This document shows positions 7,265-16,537 of a stretch of 64,000 nt of DNA, piece after piece. This DNA is from Clostridia bacterium (GTDB lineage Bacteria > Bacillota > Clostridia > Oscillospirales > Acutalibacteraceae), in assembly GCA_017434985.1 (NCBI GenBank), contig JAFSFY010000008.1, positions 48,237 through 112,236 of the forward strand, written 5' to 3'. Both the position numbers and the translations under genes were made by a program. The notes beneath the pieces are model-generated. The model did not search any database. It saw only the letters and a list, made by a program, of their open reading frames with translations, and was not told the origin of the DNA. Position 1 is the stretch's first letter. The number at the start of each line of letters is the position of its first letter.

Positions 7265-7630
7265 TTACCTCTGCTCAAGAGAATCTTTAACAATTTCATC
7301 AATGTATTCGCACACACCGCGGAAATTTGTGTTGATTTGTCGGTTGGTGAATCGTATCACCTTCAAATCGTAACCCTCCAACCGTTCCGTTCGAAACTCG
7401 TCCTTGCGCTGTCCCTCGTCACTATAATGTTGGGAACCGTCAATTTCGATCACCAATTTTGCCCTGTGGCAATAAAAATCGGCTATAAAATTGTCGATTG
7501 CCTTTTGTCGCTGGAATCGAATTTCGTATTTCGACAAAAAATCATACCACAAGTGATTCTCTTGCGGCGTTGCGTTTTTTCGCAATCGTTTTGCAAGGGG
7601 AATGTTTTTTCCGTTATAATCCAGCGACAT
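7265..7630 (-). CDS. DUF559 endonuclease-domain protein
   Basis: 121 residues. It matches the DUF559 family, related to very-short-patch repair endonucleases: N-terminal KRLRKNATPQENHLWY, core FIADFYCHRAKLVIEIDGSQ carrying the acidic nuclease residues, and RFTNRQI near the end. The start lies two bases after the dusB stop, and its RBS GAGGAA is inside the dusB end, so it is the distal gene of a dusB operon. Its 3' end abuts a palindromic MITE-like element. The biological role of DUF559 proteins is not established. Confidence 0.82.
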   Translation of the reverse strand: MSLDYNGKNIPLAKRLRKNATPQENHLWYDFLSKYEIRFQRQKAIDNFIADFYCHRAKLVIEIDGSQHYSDEGQRKDEFRTERLEGYDLKVIRFTNRQINTNFRGVCEYIDEIVKDSLEQR

Positions 7631-7632
7631 CG

Positions 7633-8604
7633 TTACAGTTCCTCATTCTCTTTGAGTGCGTGGTAGCACAGGCGGCGCAGGTCGTCCATCGTGCTGATGG
7701 AACCCGCTTCGCCGCGCAGGATGGCGGCGCCGCGAAATCCCCGCAGATACCACGACGCGTGCTTGCGCGCTTCCAGCAGGGCACTGCGTTCGCCTTTGAG
7801 TTCGACAGCGAGTGCCACCTGACGGCACAACACTTCCAAACGGTGGGCAAGCGGCGGTTCGGGAAGTAACGTCCCCTCGTTCAAATAGGCTTCGATTTGG
7901 GAAAACAACCACGGTGCGCCCAGCGCGCCGCGCCCCACCATCACGAGGTCACACCCCGTGTGTTCGTACAGACGGGCGGCATCCTCGGCAGTCGTCACGT
8001 CGCCGTTGCCGATGACCGGCACCGACACCGCGCGTTTGACCTCACGGATGATGTCCCAATCGACGGGCGGGGCATACATTTGGTCGCGGGTACGACCGTG
8101 CACCGTGATGGCGGCGGCACCGCCGCTTTCGCACGCGAGCGCCACTTCCACCGCGTTCACTTCGTCTTTCGCGTACCCTTTGCGGATCTTCACCGTCACG
8201 GGCACGTCCACCGCGCCGCACACCGCCTTGACGATACGGTGGCACAGTTCGGGTTCGCGCATCAGCGAACTGCCGCAGTGGTTGCCCGCAATTTTGGGGG
8301 CGGGACACCCCATGTTGATGTCCAACCAATCGGGTTGTTGCTTCATCGCAAGCAGGGCGGCGTTGGCCATGGTATCAGGGTCGTCTCCAAACAGTTGAAT
8401 GGCGGTGGGACGGGCGCGATCGTCGAGTTCCATCAGTTCGCCGCTTTTGCGGTCACCCATCGACAAGGCTTTGGCACTCACCATTTCCGACACCGTAAAC
8501 GCCGCGCCGTGGTCGGCGCAGATACGACGAAAAGCGCGGTCTGCCACACCGGCCATCGGTGCCAACGCCGCGCGTTTCGTTATGTCGATCGAACCGAGTT
8601 TCAT
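7633..8604 (-). CDS. dusB: tRNA-dihydrouridine synthase
   Basis: 323 residues. An FMN-dependent TIM barrel: LAPMAGVADRAFR near the N-terminus, catalytic Cys100 in DINMGCPAPK, VTVKIRKG, ITVHGRTRDQMY and VIGNGDV. It reduces specific uridines in the tRNA D-loop to dihydrouridine. The length and motifs fit the DusB subgroup typical of Firmicutes. Start ATG 8604 follows GAGGTGGG, which can fold into a short hairpin with the upstream CCCAC. The downstream DUF559 gene is tightly coupled. Confidence 0.92.
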   Translation of the reverse strand: MKLGSIDITKRAALAPMAGVADRAFRRICADHGAAFTVSEMVSAKALSMGDRKSGELMELDDRARPTAIQLFGDDPDTMANAALLAMKQQPDWLDINMGCPAPKIAGNHCGSSLMREPELCHRIVKAVCGAVDVPVTVKIRKGYAKDEVNAVEVALACESGGAAAITVHGRTRDQMYAPPVDWDIIREVKRAVSVPVIGNGDVTTAEDAARLYEHTGCDLVMVGRGALGAPWLFSQIEAYLNEGTLLPEPPLAHRLEVLCRQVALAVELKGERSALLEARKHASWYLRGFRGAAILRGEAGSISTMDDLRRLCYHALKENEEL

Positions 8605-8622
8605 CTTCCCACCTCGGTGGGT

Positions 8623-8651
8623 ATTATAACGGAGATTGGCGATTCCGTCAA
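8623..8651 (-). promoter_or_regulatory. dusB promoter
   Basis: TTGACG (8646-8651), 17-base spacer, TATAAT (8623-8628) on the minus strand. The -35 overlaps the stop codon of the upstream cell-wall gene. Confidence 0.75.
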
Positions 8652-9997
8652 GTCACGTTGCTGTCGGGGTCGGCCAAAAATACAATGACGTCCCACGTGA
8701 CGGGCCCCACCACCCCGTTTTGGGGAATGTCCGCCCACGCTTGTGCGGCGCGCACCGCCGCCTCGGTCTGTGCACCGTAGATGCCGTCCACCAACACGGG
8801 CGGCATAAAGTCTCGCAGTTCCGACGCGCGCTCGAGCAGCACCTGCAACGCGCGCACGTTGGCCCCCTCCTGCCCCGGCGTTAAAAACTGCCCGGGATAT
8901 AGTTCGCTCGCGTCGGCGGTGGGCGGCAGGGATGCGATCACCGCGTCGTACGCACGGGTGAGCGCGTTCCACGTCTGCCGTCCCACAATGCCGTCCACGG
9001 CCAAACCTTGCTGTGCTTGAAATGCGCGCACCGCCGCCGTGGTTTCGGGACCGAAGACGCCCGTTTCCTCCACCATCGGCAACGTGTTATCAAAGGTGGC
9101 AAGTACGAGCAAATAGTGTTGCAACGTTGCCACCCCGATGCCCGTATCCCCCTCACGCAACAATTCGGCGTATACGCGCTCGACCTCTTCGGGGGTGAGC
9201 CCCTCGCTTTCGAGTTCCGCCAGCCCTTTCACCGCGTTGAAAATGGACTTGATCTTGTACCACGTGGCTTTGCCGACGATGCCGTCGGGCGTGAGGTTGA
9301 AAATACGTTGGAAGTTCTCCACCGCCTGTTCGGTGGGGATGTCAAAGATGCCGTCGTCGTTCAGCACGGGACGGATGGCAGGGTAATTTTGCCCGATGCG
9401 GTTCAGTTGCCGCTGAACGGTGCGCACGTCCTCCCCCGCCGACCCCAGCCGCAACGGCACGCCGGGATAGGTGGGGACGTTTTGCCCGATGGGAGCGTTG
9501 AACACGATGCCGATGTCGTCGCCGTAATAGTACTGCAAGATCTCGTACGGCAACAACCCTTCCTCGGCAAGCGGCACCGTTCCCCATTGGGACAGCCCGT
9601 CGCAGGTGCTGGTGGTGCCGTTGCAGTACCGCGCAAACAACGGTTGCACCGTTCCCTCGCGGATGATATAGTCGTTGTACACGTCGTCCACGATACGGGA
9701 AATGTCGTCGAATATTTCCCGCCCGTCGATGTATTTTTGATCAAACTGCGTGTCGCTTGTGATGTCAAAATCGTACCCGCGTGCGCGGTAAAACTCGGTG
9801 TAGACGCGGTTGAGCGCAAAAGAGATCTGCGCCAAAATGTTGGCACGCAGTGCCGTTTCGGGCCAGGTGGGATAAATTTCGCTGGACGCTACGTTTTTGA
9901 TGTAATCCGCAAACGGCACCCGCACGTTGGGCGCGCTCGTATCGTTCGGTGCGCCGAGGTGCACGGTGATGTAATCGGGAATGCGCACGGTCGCCAT
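8648..9997 (-). CDS. SpoIID-like domain protein with three peptidoglycan-binding domains
   Basis: 449 residues. The N-terminal ~130 residues resemble a SpoIID/LytB domain: VPFADYIKNVASSEIYPTWP with Glu40 at the catalytic position, then ALRANILAQISFALNR. Three PG_binding_1 repeats follow at about 185-250, 285-350 and 375-440, each ending in a DGI(V/Y)G..T motif. SpoIID is a lytic transglycosylase acting during spore engulfment. No signal peptide is visible. The gene begins one base after the stop of the amidase and uses AAAGGAGG inside that gene's end, so the two are co-expressed cell-wall enzymes. Confidence 0.82.
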   Translation of the reverse strand: MATVRIPDYITVHLGAPNDTSAPNVRVPFADYIKNVASSEIYPTWPETALRANILAQISFALNRVYTEFYRARGYDFDITSDTQFDQKYIDGREIFDDISRIVDDVYNDYIIREGTVQPLFARYCNGTTSTCDGLSQWGTVPLAEEGLLPYEILQYYYGDDIGIVFNAPIGQNVPTYPGVPLRLGSAGEDVRTVQRQLNRIGQNYPAIRPVLNDDGIFDIPTEQAVENFQRIFNLTPDGIVGKATWYKIKSIFNAVKGLAELESEGLTPEEVERVYAELLREGDTGIGVATLQHYLLVLATFDNTLPMVEETGVFGPETTAAVRAFQAQQGLAVDGIVGRQTWNALTRAYDAVIASLPPTADASELYPGQFLTPGQEGANVRALQVLLERASELRDFMPPVLVDGIYGAQTEAAVRAAQAWADIPQNGVVGPVTWDVIVFLADPDSNVT

Positions 9998-9998
9998 C

Positions 9999-10964
9999 TT
10001 ATTCCTCCTTTAACAATAATCGTAAGGGTTGAATGGCGGTGATACCCTCGTAAATTTCAATCGGCACGTCCACGTCGCGGTAAAGCGGATGTCGCGCCGA
10101 CAGGTCGTACACTGCCGTGGTGAGCGGATCGTCGGGAACCAGCGACTCGCCTCGCGGCGCGGCGGGCAGGTCAATACCGTCGAGAATGCCGTTTTCGTCG
10201 GTGACACCCTCAAAAAACACACGGCGTCCGTCGGCAAATTCCCGTGACACCGTCACCGCCACGCCCGGGACGGGATATGTTTGATCGCCGCGGAATGCTT
10301 GCACCTTTAAGTACCCTTTATAGGGGTTTTGTTGCAAAAACTGCGCGTAGGTCAGCCCCTCGCCGTTTGGGATTTCGGGGGTGGGGCGCACCGCCGTATC
10401 CGCCGTGTCGTTTACGAACTCGTTGATACCTTCGGCAATACCCTGCGCGAACAGCTCGGGGCGTCCTGCCATCAAGTCGGCGTCGCGCTTGTTGGTGATA
10501 AACCCGAGTTCGAGAAGCACGGCGGGCATCTGCGTGCGGCGCAACACGTACAAATTCGGGCGCGGTGTCACTCCGCGGTCGGGCAGACCCGTAGTGTCGG
10601 CCAGTCCGTCCAAGATATCCTCACCGAGTTCAGCGGCTACCGACCCCAACCGATACACCAGCGCTTCCGACCCGCTTGCCGACGCGATGCTTGAGGCGTT
10701 GGCGTGCAAACTGATAAAGTAATCCGCGCCCCACGCATTGGCATCGTTCACCCGTGCGGCGAGCGACGAGGCGTTGGAAGTGCCGAGCTGCGTGTCGGCG
10801 GTGGGACGAGACAGGCGCACGTCGTACCCCTCGGCGCGCAAGATGTCCGCCAATTCGAGACCGATCGTAAACACCAGATCTTGTTCGCGATAACCGTTGC
10901 CCTCCGCCCCTGCGTTGGGGTTTTGGGGATTGTGCCCTTGGTCAATGTAAATTTTGATTGCCAT
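9999..10964 (-). CDS. N-acetylmuramoyl-L-alanine amidase (Amidase_3) with C-terminal beta domain
   Basis: 321 residues. Amidase_3 domain at 1-185 with zinc ligands His11 (DQGHNP), Glu27 (YREQDL) and His87 (SLHANA), plus catalytic Glu152 (LLELGF). A second domain (~210-320) looks like a carboxypeptidase-regulatory/transthyretin-like beta sandwich. It cleaves the amide between MurNAc and the stem peptide. It lacks a signal peptide, as does the mother-cell lytic amidase CwlC of Bacillus. ATG 10964 (RBS AAAGGA) was preferred to GTG 10970. Confidence 0.87.
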   Translation of the reverse strand: MAIKIYIDQGHNPQNPNAGAEGNGYREQDLVFTIGLELADILRAEGYDVRLSRPTADTQLGTSNASSLAARVNDANAWGADYFISLHANASSIASASGSEALVYRLGSVAAELGEDILDGLADTTGLPDRGVTPRPNLYVLRRTQMPAVLLELGFITNKRDADLMAGRPELFAQGIAEGINEFVNDTADTAVRPTPEIPNGEGLTYAQFLQQNPYKGYLKVQAFRGDQTYPVPGVAVTVSREFADGRRVFFEGVTDENGILDGIDLPAAPRGESLVPDDPLTTAVYDLSARHPLYRDVDVPIEIYEGITAIQPLRLLLKEE

Positions 10965-11096
10965 TGTCACCCATCCTTTCCTTTTCAGTGTACGGGTGGG
11001 ACAACGTGTGGGTGCGATTTTTATAAATTTGTAAATTTCTATGGCATTGTGGCGAAAAGTATGGTATGATAAATAGGATAAAGTGAGGTGAATGCG

Positions 11097-11519
11097 GTGG
11101 CAACGTTTGTGACCGACAGTGAATACGAAACCACCGCTTTGGGCGAACGGGTGGCCGCGCGCTTAACGGGCGGTACGGTGGTGGCCTTTTTCGGCGGGCT
11201 CGGCATGGGCAAGACCGCGTTTGTGCGCGGGATGGCGCGTATCCTTTCTCCCGATGCCGCGGTGTCCAGCCCCACCTTTGCGCTGGTCAACGATTACGGC
11301 GGCAATCCGCCGCTCGTTCACTTTGATATGTACCGCGTGTGCGGGTGGGAGGACCTCGACACCACCGGTTTTTTTGAGTATTTGGATGCGGGTGCGGTGC
11401 TCGCGGTGGAATGGAGCGAAAACATCGAAGCCGCTCTACCCGCCGATGCTGTGCGTGTCACGTTTGAGCGCGAGAGCGATACCCGCCGCAACATCACCAT
11501 TGAGGGGGTGGAACTGTGA
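11097..11519 (+). CDS. tsaE: tRNA threonylcarbamoyladenosine biosynthesis ATPase TsaE
   Basis: 140 residues. Walker A GGLGMGKT (33-40), SPTFALVNDY and the HFDMYR motif are diagnostic. TsaE is the ATPase that powers the TsaB-TsaD complex making t6A at position 37 of ANN-decoding tRNAs. GTG 11097 was chosen because GAGGTG lies six bases upstream; the in-frame GTG at 11088 would have no usable RBS. Its stop overlaps the tsaB start (GTGA). Confidence 0.92.
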   Translation: MATFVTDSEYETTALGERVAARLTGGTVVAFFGGLGMGKTAFVRGMARILSPDAAVSSPTFALVNDYGGNPPLVHFDMYRVCGWEDLDTTGFFEYLDAGAVLAVEWSENIEAALPADAVRVTFERESDTRRNITIEGVEL

Positions 11520-12265
11520 AACCGATCACCATACCGTATACCGTGCTGGCGGTGGAAAGTTCCGCCACCCCCGCTTCGTGCGCGCTCTTGCGCGTGGAGG
11601 AACACGGATCCACGCTGCTGTGTGAAGCGGCGGTCAACACCAAACTTACCCACAGTCAAACGCTGTTGCCGATGATTACCGATATGCTCAAAAACGCGGG
11701 GCTTGCCGTTTCGGACGTGGATGCGTTGGCCATCGCGCACGGTCCCGGGTCGTTCACGGGGGTGCGCATCGGGGTTGCCGCCGTCAAGGGGCTTTCGTTT
11801 GCCGACGATCTTCCGTGTGTCGGTGTTTCCACGTTGGAAGCGATGGCGCTGCGGTTTGACGGCGTGCCCTACACGGGGCGCATTCTCACCGCGATGGACG
11901 CGCGTTGCAACCAAATTTACACCGCGTTGTTCGCGTGCGACAACGGAGCGGTCACCCGCTTGACGCCCGACGAAGCGTTGCCGATCGCCGAGGTGGGCGA
12001 ACGCCTGAAAAACGAAACCGCCCCCCTCCTCGTGATGGGCGACGGTGCCGAACTGTGTTACCGCACGTTGCACGAAATCGTGCCGACCTTATCGCTCGCC
12101 CCCGTGTCGCTTCGTTTGCAACACGCCGTGGGGGTAGCACGGGCGGCGGTTGCCGCCGTTGCCGACGGGCAAGCCGTGTCGGGCGATGCCCTGCTTCCCG
12201 TGTATCTTCGTCTGCCACAGGCCGAACGTGAGTTGCGCCTGCGTCAAAATAAAGAAGTATTATAA
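11516..12265 (+). CDS. tsaB: tRNA threonylcarbamoyladenosine biosynthesis protein TsaB
   Basis: 249 residues. An ASKHA-fold protein with [16 protein letters not shown] at the start and the hallmark [12 protein letters not shown] at about 75-86. It dimerises with TsaD for t6A synthesis. It starts with GTG overlapping the tsaE stop by four bases, and the next gene is upp 16 bases away. The usual rimI and tsaD partners are not adjacent here, so tsaD must lie elsewhere. Confidence 0.92.
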   Translation: MKPITIPYTVLAVESSATPASCALLRVEEHGSTLLCEAAVNTKLTHSQTLLPMITDMLKNAGLAVSDVDALAIAHGPGSFTGVRIGVAAVKGLSFADDLPCVGVSTLEAMALRFDGVPYTGRILTAMDARCNQIYTALFACDNGAVTRLTPDEALPIAEVGERLKNETAPLLVMGDGAELCYRTLHEIVPTLSLAPVSLRLQHAVGVARAAVAAVADGQAVSGDALLPVYLRLPQAERELRLRQNKEVL

Positions 12266-12281
12266 TTTTGGAGGTCTTTGT

Positions 12282-12908
12282 ATGAAACCGTTTATTGCCG
12301 ATCATCCCCTCATTCAGCACAAGGTCACCATCCTTCGCGACGAGAGAACCTCTTCCAAGCAATTCCGCGAACTCATCAGTGAGATCACGGGCCTGATGTG
12401 TTATGAAGCCACCCGTGATCTTCCTCTGTGCGAAGTGACGGTGAAGACCCCGCTTTGCGAAACCACGTCCCACGTCATTGCGGGTCGCAAACTTGCGTTT
12501 GTGCCGATCTTGCGTGCCGGTCTCGGTATGGTGGACGGCGCGGTGGAACTCGTGCCCAACGCCCGCATCGGTCACATCGGTCTGTACCGTGACGAAACCA
12601 CCCTCAAACCCGTGGAATACTACTGCAAACTCCCCGGTGACATCGGCGAACGCGACGTCATTGTGCTTGACCCGATGCTGGCTACCGGCGGCTCGGCGGT
12701 GGACGCCATTTCCCAAATCAAAGAACGCAAACCCCGCAGCATCAAATTTATGTGCATCATTGCCGCGCCCGAAGGCCTCAAAGCGTTGCAGGAAGCACAT
12801 CCCGATGTGCAGATCTATTGCGCCGCGCTGGACGAAAAACTCAACGAAAACGGCTACATTATGCCCGGCCTCGGTGACGCCGGCGACCGCATTTTCGGCA
12901 CGAAATAA
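12282..12908 (+). CDS. upp: Uracil phosphoribosyltransferase
   Basis: 208 residues. It converts uracil and PRPP to UMP in pyrimidine salvage. Motifs: KHKVT-like N-terminus, [25 protein letters not shown] (PRPP loop) and the C-terminal [13 protein letters not shown] strong GGAGG precedes ATG 12282. It follows tsaB closely and ends at the 12966 terminator. A uracil permease gene lies at 46.4 kb, the matching uptake function. Confidence 0.95.
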   Translation: MKPFIADHPLIQHKVTILRDERTSSKQFRELISEITGLMCYEATRDLPLCEVTVKTPLCETTSHVIAGRKLAFVPILRAGLGMVDGAVELVPNARIGHIGLYRDETTLKPVEYYCKLPGDIGERDVIVLDPMLATGGSAVDAISQIKERKPRSIKFMCIIAAPEGLKALQEAHPDVQIYCAALDEKLNENGYIMPGLGDAGDRIFGTK

Positions 12909-12965
12909 TCGCCACCGCTTGGTTGCGGGACAGGCTGCTATTCATAATGGCTGACTTTATAAAGA

Positions 12966-13002
12966 AAACAAATCCCCACCGATGTTTCGGTGGGGATTTG
13001 TT
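12966..13002. terminator. Bidirectional terminator
   Basis: AACAAATCCCCACCGA / TCGGTGGGGATTTGTT around a TGTT loop between convergent upp and the SGNH hydrolase gene. Confidence 0.88.
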
Positions 13003-13003
13003 G

Positions 13004-13678
13004 TTACATAGACTCGATCAGCTCTTTGAGTTTGTGGGCGATTTGGGTGTGGCCTTTGTCGTTAAAATGCAGACCGTCGATGGTGTAGGTGTCAAAATGT
13101 TCGGGGATGTGCGGGTCGATCCCCAAGTCGCGATACAAGTCAAGCACCTTGATACCGAATTGTTTGGCGGTTTCGATGATCACGTCCACGTACGCAACAA
13201 GCGGTTTTCCTGCCACGTATTTCGCTTCGTGGGTGGAAGGGAGGGTGTCGTCGATCGCACGCAGATAGAAACTGCGGGCGGGCGTTAAAAATACGATGGG
13301 TTTATCCCCGTACGTTTCACGCAGAAAATTCATCAAAAAGTACACACCGCCGCAAAAGGTGGTGTTGGTGGTGTCCCCCGGTTCGCCAAACGGTGCGTCG
13401 CCGTGAATGTAGTCGTTCACACCACCGTAAACCACCACCATATCGGCCGTTTGATCCATATAGTAAGCGCGACCGCAAAACGAAAGATCGTATTTGGGAA
13501 GTCCGCTCGGGCGCGTTTGATGTGCCAAACGCGTGCCGCTGGCACCGTAGTTGTTGGCCGAAAACCCCAGCAGTTTGGCCAAGTAATTGTCGTAGCGGAA
13601 ATTCCGGGCGTCGGTCACGCCGACGCCCTCGGTGATGCTGTCGCCCAAAAAGTTTATCGTAAAACCGGTCACGTTCAT
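13004..13678 (-). CDS. SGNH/GDSL hydrolase family protein
   Basis: 224 residues. Block I FLGDSITEG near residue 10, VVYGGVNDYIHG as block III, and DGLHFNDKGH near the C-terminus give the Ser-Asp-His triad. There is no signal peptide. Start ATG 13678 follows AAAGGAG; the frame extends upstream without an RBS. It lies 29 bases downstream of rhamnulokinase in the same direction. It may therefore deacylate rhamnose-containing or other deoxysugar glycans, which is inference from context. Confidence 0.83.
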   Translation of the reverse strand: MNVTGFTINFLGDSITEGVGVTDARNFRYDNYLAKLLGFSANNYGASGTRLAHQTRPSGLPKYDLSFCGRAYYMDQTADMVVVYGGVNDYIHGDAPFGEPGDTTNTTFCGGVYFLMNFLRETYGDKPIVFLTPARSFYLRAIDDTLPSTHEAKYVAGKPLVAYVDVIIETAKQFGIKVLDLYRDLGIDPHIPEHFDTYTIDGLHFNDKGHTQIAHKLKELIESM

Positions 13679-13707
13679 CGCCAATTTCTCCTTTGCCAAT
13701 CGGTGAT

Positions 13708-15099
13708 TTACACCTTGTTCACGTCGAACGAACGGCCGATGCATTCGCGGCCTTCTTCCAGCGAGGCAAACACGCCGTCAGCGAGCATTTGCACCATCAG
13801 GTTGCCGAGCGCGGTCGCTTCGATGGGACCCGCGTACACGTCCAAACCAGTGGCTTCGGCGGTAAGTTTGTTCAAATAACCGTCCTGACAACCGCCACCC
13901 ACGATGTGCAGCCGCGTGTAGGTGCGACCGGTGATCTGTTCCATCTCGCGCACCGCTTCGCCGTAGCGTTTGGCAAGGCTCAAATACACGGTTTTGACGA
14001 GTTCGCCCACCGTTTGCGGTTGTTTACCGCCCGCTTCGGCGCACATCACCTTGACCGCCTCGATCATACTCGCGGGGGCAAGCAGGCGTTGATCGTCCAC
14101 GTCAAACACGGTGTCGATGTCGGCGGCTTTCGCCATCTCGCTGAGTTCGCCGAACCCGTATTCATCTTTCAGTTCGCGTTTGATGGATTGGATGATCCAC
14201 AAACCCATAATGTTTTTGAGGTAACGGAAACGGTAGTTGATACCGCCCTCGTTGGTGAAGTTGAGCAGGCGGCTTTGTTCGCTGCAATCGGGGATCATCC
14301 GTTCCACACCGAGCAGCGACCACGTGCCCGAACTGATGTACAGGAAATCGTCATCGTTCGCGGGGACGGCAGCCACGGCGGAAGCCGTGTCGTGGGTGCC
14401 GGGAAGCACCACTTTGCAAGAGAACCCGACTTCTTGTGCAATGGCGGGAGTAAAGTCGCCCACCGTATCGCCCGGCAAACCGAGTTTGCCGAACAGACGA
14501 CGCGGGAATCCCAAACGATCAATAATGTCAAAATCCCAATCCTTGCTTTCGGCATTGACGAGATTGCCGGTGGTGGCGAGTGTATACTCGTTCACCGCGT
14601 TGCCGGTGAGCAGATAGTGGAAATAGTTGGGGATCATCAACATTTTGTCGGCCGCCTCGAGATGTTCGGGGTGTGCCGTTTTGATGCTCATCAACTGATA
14701 AATGGTGTTGTACAGTTGTTTTTGGATGCCCGTTTTGGCATACAATTCTTCGGCGGGGACGTACTTGTACACTTCGTCGTCCATCCCCTCGGTACGGCTG
14801 TCGCGATAGGCGACCGTGTCGCCCACCAAGTTGTCGTGTTCATCCAGCAACACGAAGTCGACACCCCACGTGTCAATGCCCATCGACACGGGAATTTTGC
14901 CGAGCGTTTTGCATTGCTTGATGCCGTTTTTGATTTCGGTGAACAGACGGACGGTATCCCAACACAGTTGCCCGTTCACATTATCCACGTTGTTTTTGAA
15001 ACGATAAACTTCTTCCAGCACGATCTTGCCGTTTTCGAGATGTGCCAAGATATGACGGCCGCTGGACGCGCCGATATCCACTGCCAAATAGTAGGTCAT
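13708..15099 (-). CDS. rhaB: Rhamnulokinase
   Basis: 463 residues, a FGGY-type sugar kinase. DIGASSGR at 8-15 binds phosphate, VSMGIDTWGVDFVLLD and RDSRTEGM are characteristic of RhaB, and LPGTHDTASAV, YISSGTWSLLG and HIVGGGCQD complete the fold. It phosphorylates L-rhamnulose to rhamnulose-1-phosphate. Start ATG 15099 has GGAGGGGG at proper spacing; ATG 15117 lies upstream of that RBS. rhaA and rhaD are not in the window, so the gene is detached from the classical rha cluster. Confidence 0.9.
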   Translation of the reverse strand: MTYYLAVDIGASSGRHILAHLENGKIVLEEVYRFKNNVDNVNGQLCWDTVRLFTEIKNGIKQCKTLGKIPVSMGIDTWGVDFVLLDEHDNLVGDTVAYRDSRTEGMDDEVYKYVPAEELYAKTGIQKQLYNTIYQLMSIKTAHPEHLEAADKMLMIPNYFHYLLTGNAVNEYTLATTGNLVNAESKDWDFDIIDRLGFPRRLFGKLGLPGDTVGDFTPAIAQEVGFSCKVVLPGTHDTASAVAAVPANDDDFLYISSGTWSLLGVERMIPDCSEQSRLLNFTNEGGINYRFRYLKNIMGLWIIQSIKRELKDEYGFGELSEMAKAADIDTVFDVDDQRLLAPASMIEAVKVMCAEAGGKQPQTVGELVKTVYLSLAKRYGEAVREMEQITGRTYTRLHIVGGGCQDGYLNKLTAEATGLDVYAGPIEATALGNLMVQMLADGVFASLEEGRECIGRSFDVNKV

Positions 15100-15128
15100 C
15101 ACCGGTTCCCCCTCCATGATTTTTAAGT

Positions 15129-15157
15129 ATTATACCAAGTTTTTACAACAACCGCAA
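15129..15157 (-). promoter_or_regulatory. rhaB promoter
   Basis: TTGCGG (15152-15157), 17-base spacer, TATAAT (15129-15134) on the minus strand. The -35 lies at the end of the upstream methyltransferase gene. Confidence 0.65.
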
Positions 15158-16537
15158 CCCTTTCGGGTAGTGATTTTTGAGTTTTCCGCCCGACACTTTG
15201 CCGAATCCCGTCACCACCCCGTCTGCCGCCACGGCGGTATACCCGTCGGGTGATTCGACGGCGAGTTCTTCACCGTGCAAAAAGGCGGTTACGCGAGCAT
15301 CGTCAAGTGACAGGTTTAAGAGGCGGCGACAATCGTCTGCGGCGGCGCTTTGGAACACCGCGTGGTGCGGTTCTGCCCGCAGGGTGCGCCCCTGACGCAG
15401 GGTGGCCACCGCCACCCCCGCCGCCACGATGGAAATACCGCGCGTTTCCGGCATCTCTTCGGGCAACAAGCGCACCGTATCACCAAACACCGACAACCGA
15501 CCGCGCGGCGGATTAACAAAACAATCGGCGTACAGCGCCCGTGCGGCCGAGACCGCTTCGGGTTCCTTTGCTGATTTCACCGCAACGGCAGGACGCGCCT
15601 CGTCCCCCTCGCGCACAAACAGGGCAATGAAATGCCCTTCGCCGCCGTCGGTCGGTAATATACGGCGGCAATACTGTAGCGGCACGTTTTCGACCGATTC
15701 GCCCTCCCCAAACGGGGCAATCCGTGTAGCCGAAAAGCCGGGGCGACCGAATGTGACGCCCGTATCGACCAACGTGAAATCGGGGTGCCGTTTTAAAAAC
15801 CGCACCACCGCCCATTCGTTTTCTTCAGGCGCAAAGGTGCAGGTGGACAGCACCAGCCTCCCCCCGCGCCGCACACACGCGGCGGCGTTATCCAAAATGG
15901 CCGCACTGCGTTCGGCACACGTGCGGACGTTGTCCTCGCTCCACTGCGGGATGGCCTCGGGTTCTTTGCGGAACATCCCCTCGCCCGAACACGGCACGTC
16001 ACACAACACCGCGTCAAAAAAGCCGCTCAATTCCACGGGCAGGCGGGCGGTATCCCCCGCCGACACCACGGCGTTTCGGATACCGCAGCGTTCGATGTTT
16101 TGCGCCAAAATGCGCGCACGGGACGGCACGTATTCGTTGCACCAAAGCAGCCCCTCGCCCGCCAAAGCGGCGGCAATTTGGGTGGATTTGCCACCGGGGG
16201 CGGCGCAGGTATCCAACACCCGCTCACCTTTTTCGGGGCGCAGCACCGTCACCGCCGACATGGCCGACGGTTCCTGCACGTAGTACGCGCCCGCGTGGTG
16301 AAGCGGGTCACTCCCCGCGCGAAATGACGCGGTTGTCACAAACCCGTCGGGCGAAAACGGCGAGCGCGCCTCCAAAAACGGCAACCGTTCTCTCAATTGT
16401 TCGGCGGTGTATTTCAGGCGATTGGCACGCACGCCGCGCCGTATCGGCATGGTTTCCCACGCGGTGCGGACGGTGTCCCATTCGTCCCCGAGCAGAGTGC
16501 GCATTCGCCGTTCAAATTCGTTCGGTAATACCATCAT
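15143..16537 (-). CDS. RsmF/NOP-type rRNA (cytosine-5)-methyltransferase
   Basis: 464 residues. SAM-binding DTCAAPGGKSTQ (109-120), catalytic Cys183 in DVPCSGEGMFR and the release Cys233 in LSTCTFAPEENE are the two-cysteine signature of RsmB/RsmF-family m5C methyltransferases. The region after ~300 corresponds to the RsmF C-terminal RNA-binding part. The likely target is 16S rRNA. The start ATG overlaps the stop of the upstream membrane protein (ATGATG). Confidence 0.88.
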   Translation of the reverse strand: MMVLPNEFERRMRTLLGDEWDTVRTAWETMPIRRGVRANRLKYTAEQLRERLPFLEARSPFSPDGFVTTASFRAGSDPLHHAGAYYVQEPSAMSAVTVLRPEKGERVLDTCAAPGGKSTQIAAALAGEGLLWCNEYVPSRARILAQNIERCGIRNAVVSAGDTARLPVELSGFFDAVLCDVPCSGEGMFRKEPEAIPQWSEDNVRTCAERSAAILDNAAACVRRGGRLVLSTCTFAPEENEWAVVRFLKRHPDFTLVDTGVTFGRPGFSATRIAPFGEGESVENVPLQYCRRILPTDGGEGHFIALFVREGDEARPAVAVKSAKEPEAVSAARALYADCFVNPPRGRLSVFGDTVRLLPEEMPETRGISIVAAGVAVATLRQGRTLRAEPHHAVFQSAAADDCRRLLNLSLDDARVTAFLHGEELAVESPDGYTAVAADGVVTGFGKVSGGKLKNHYPKGLRLL

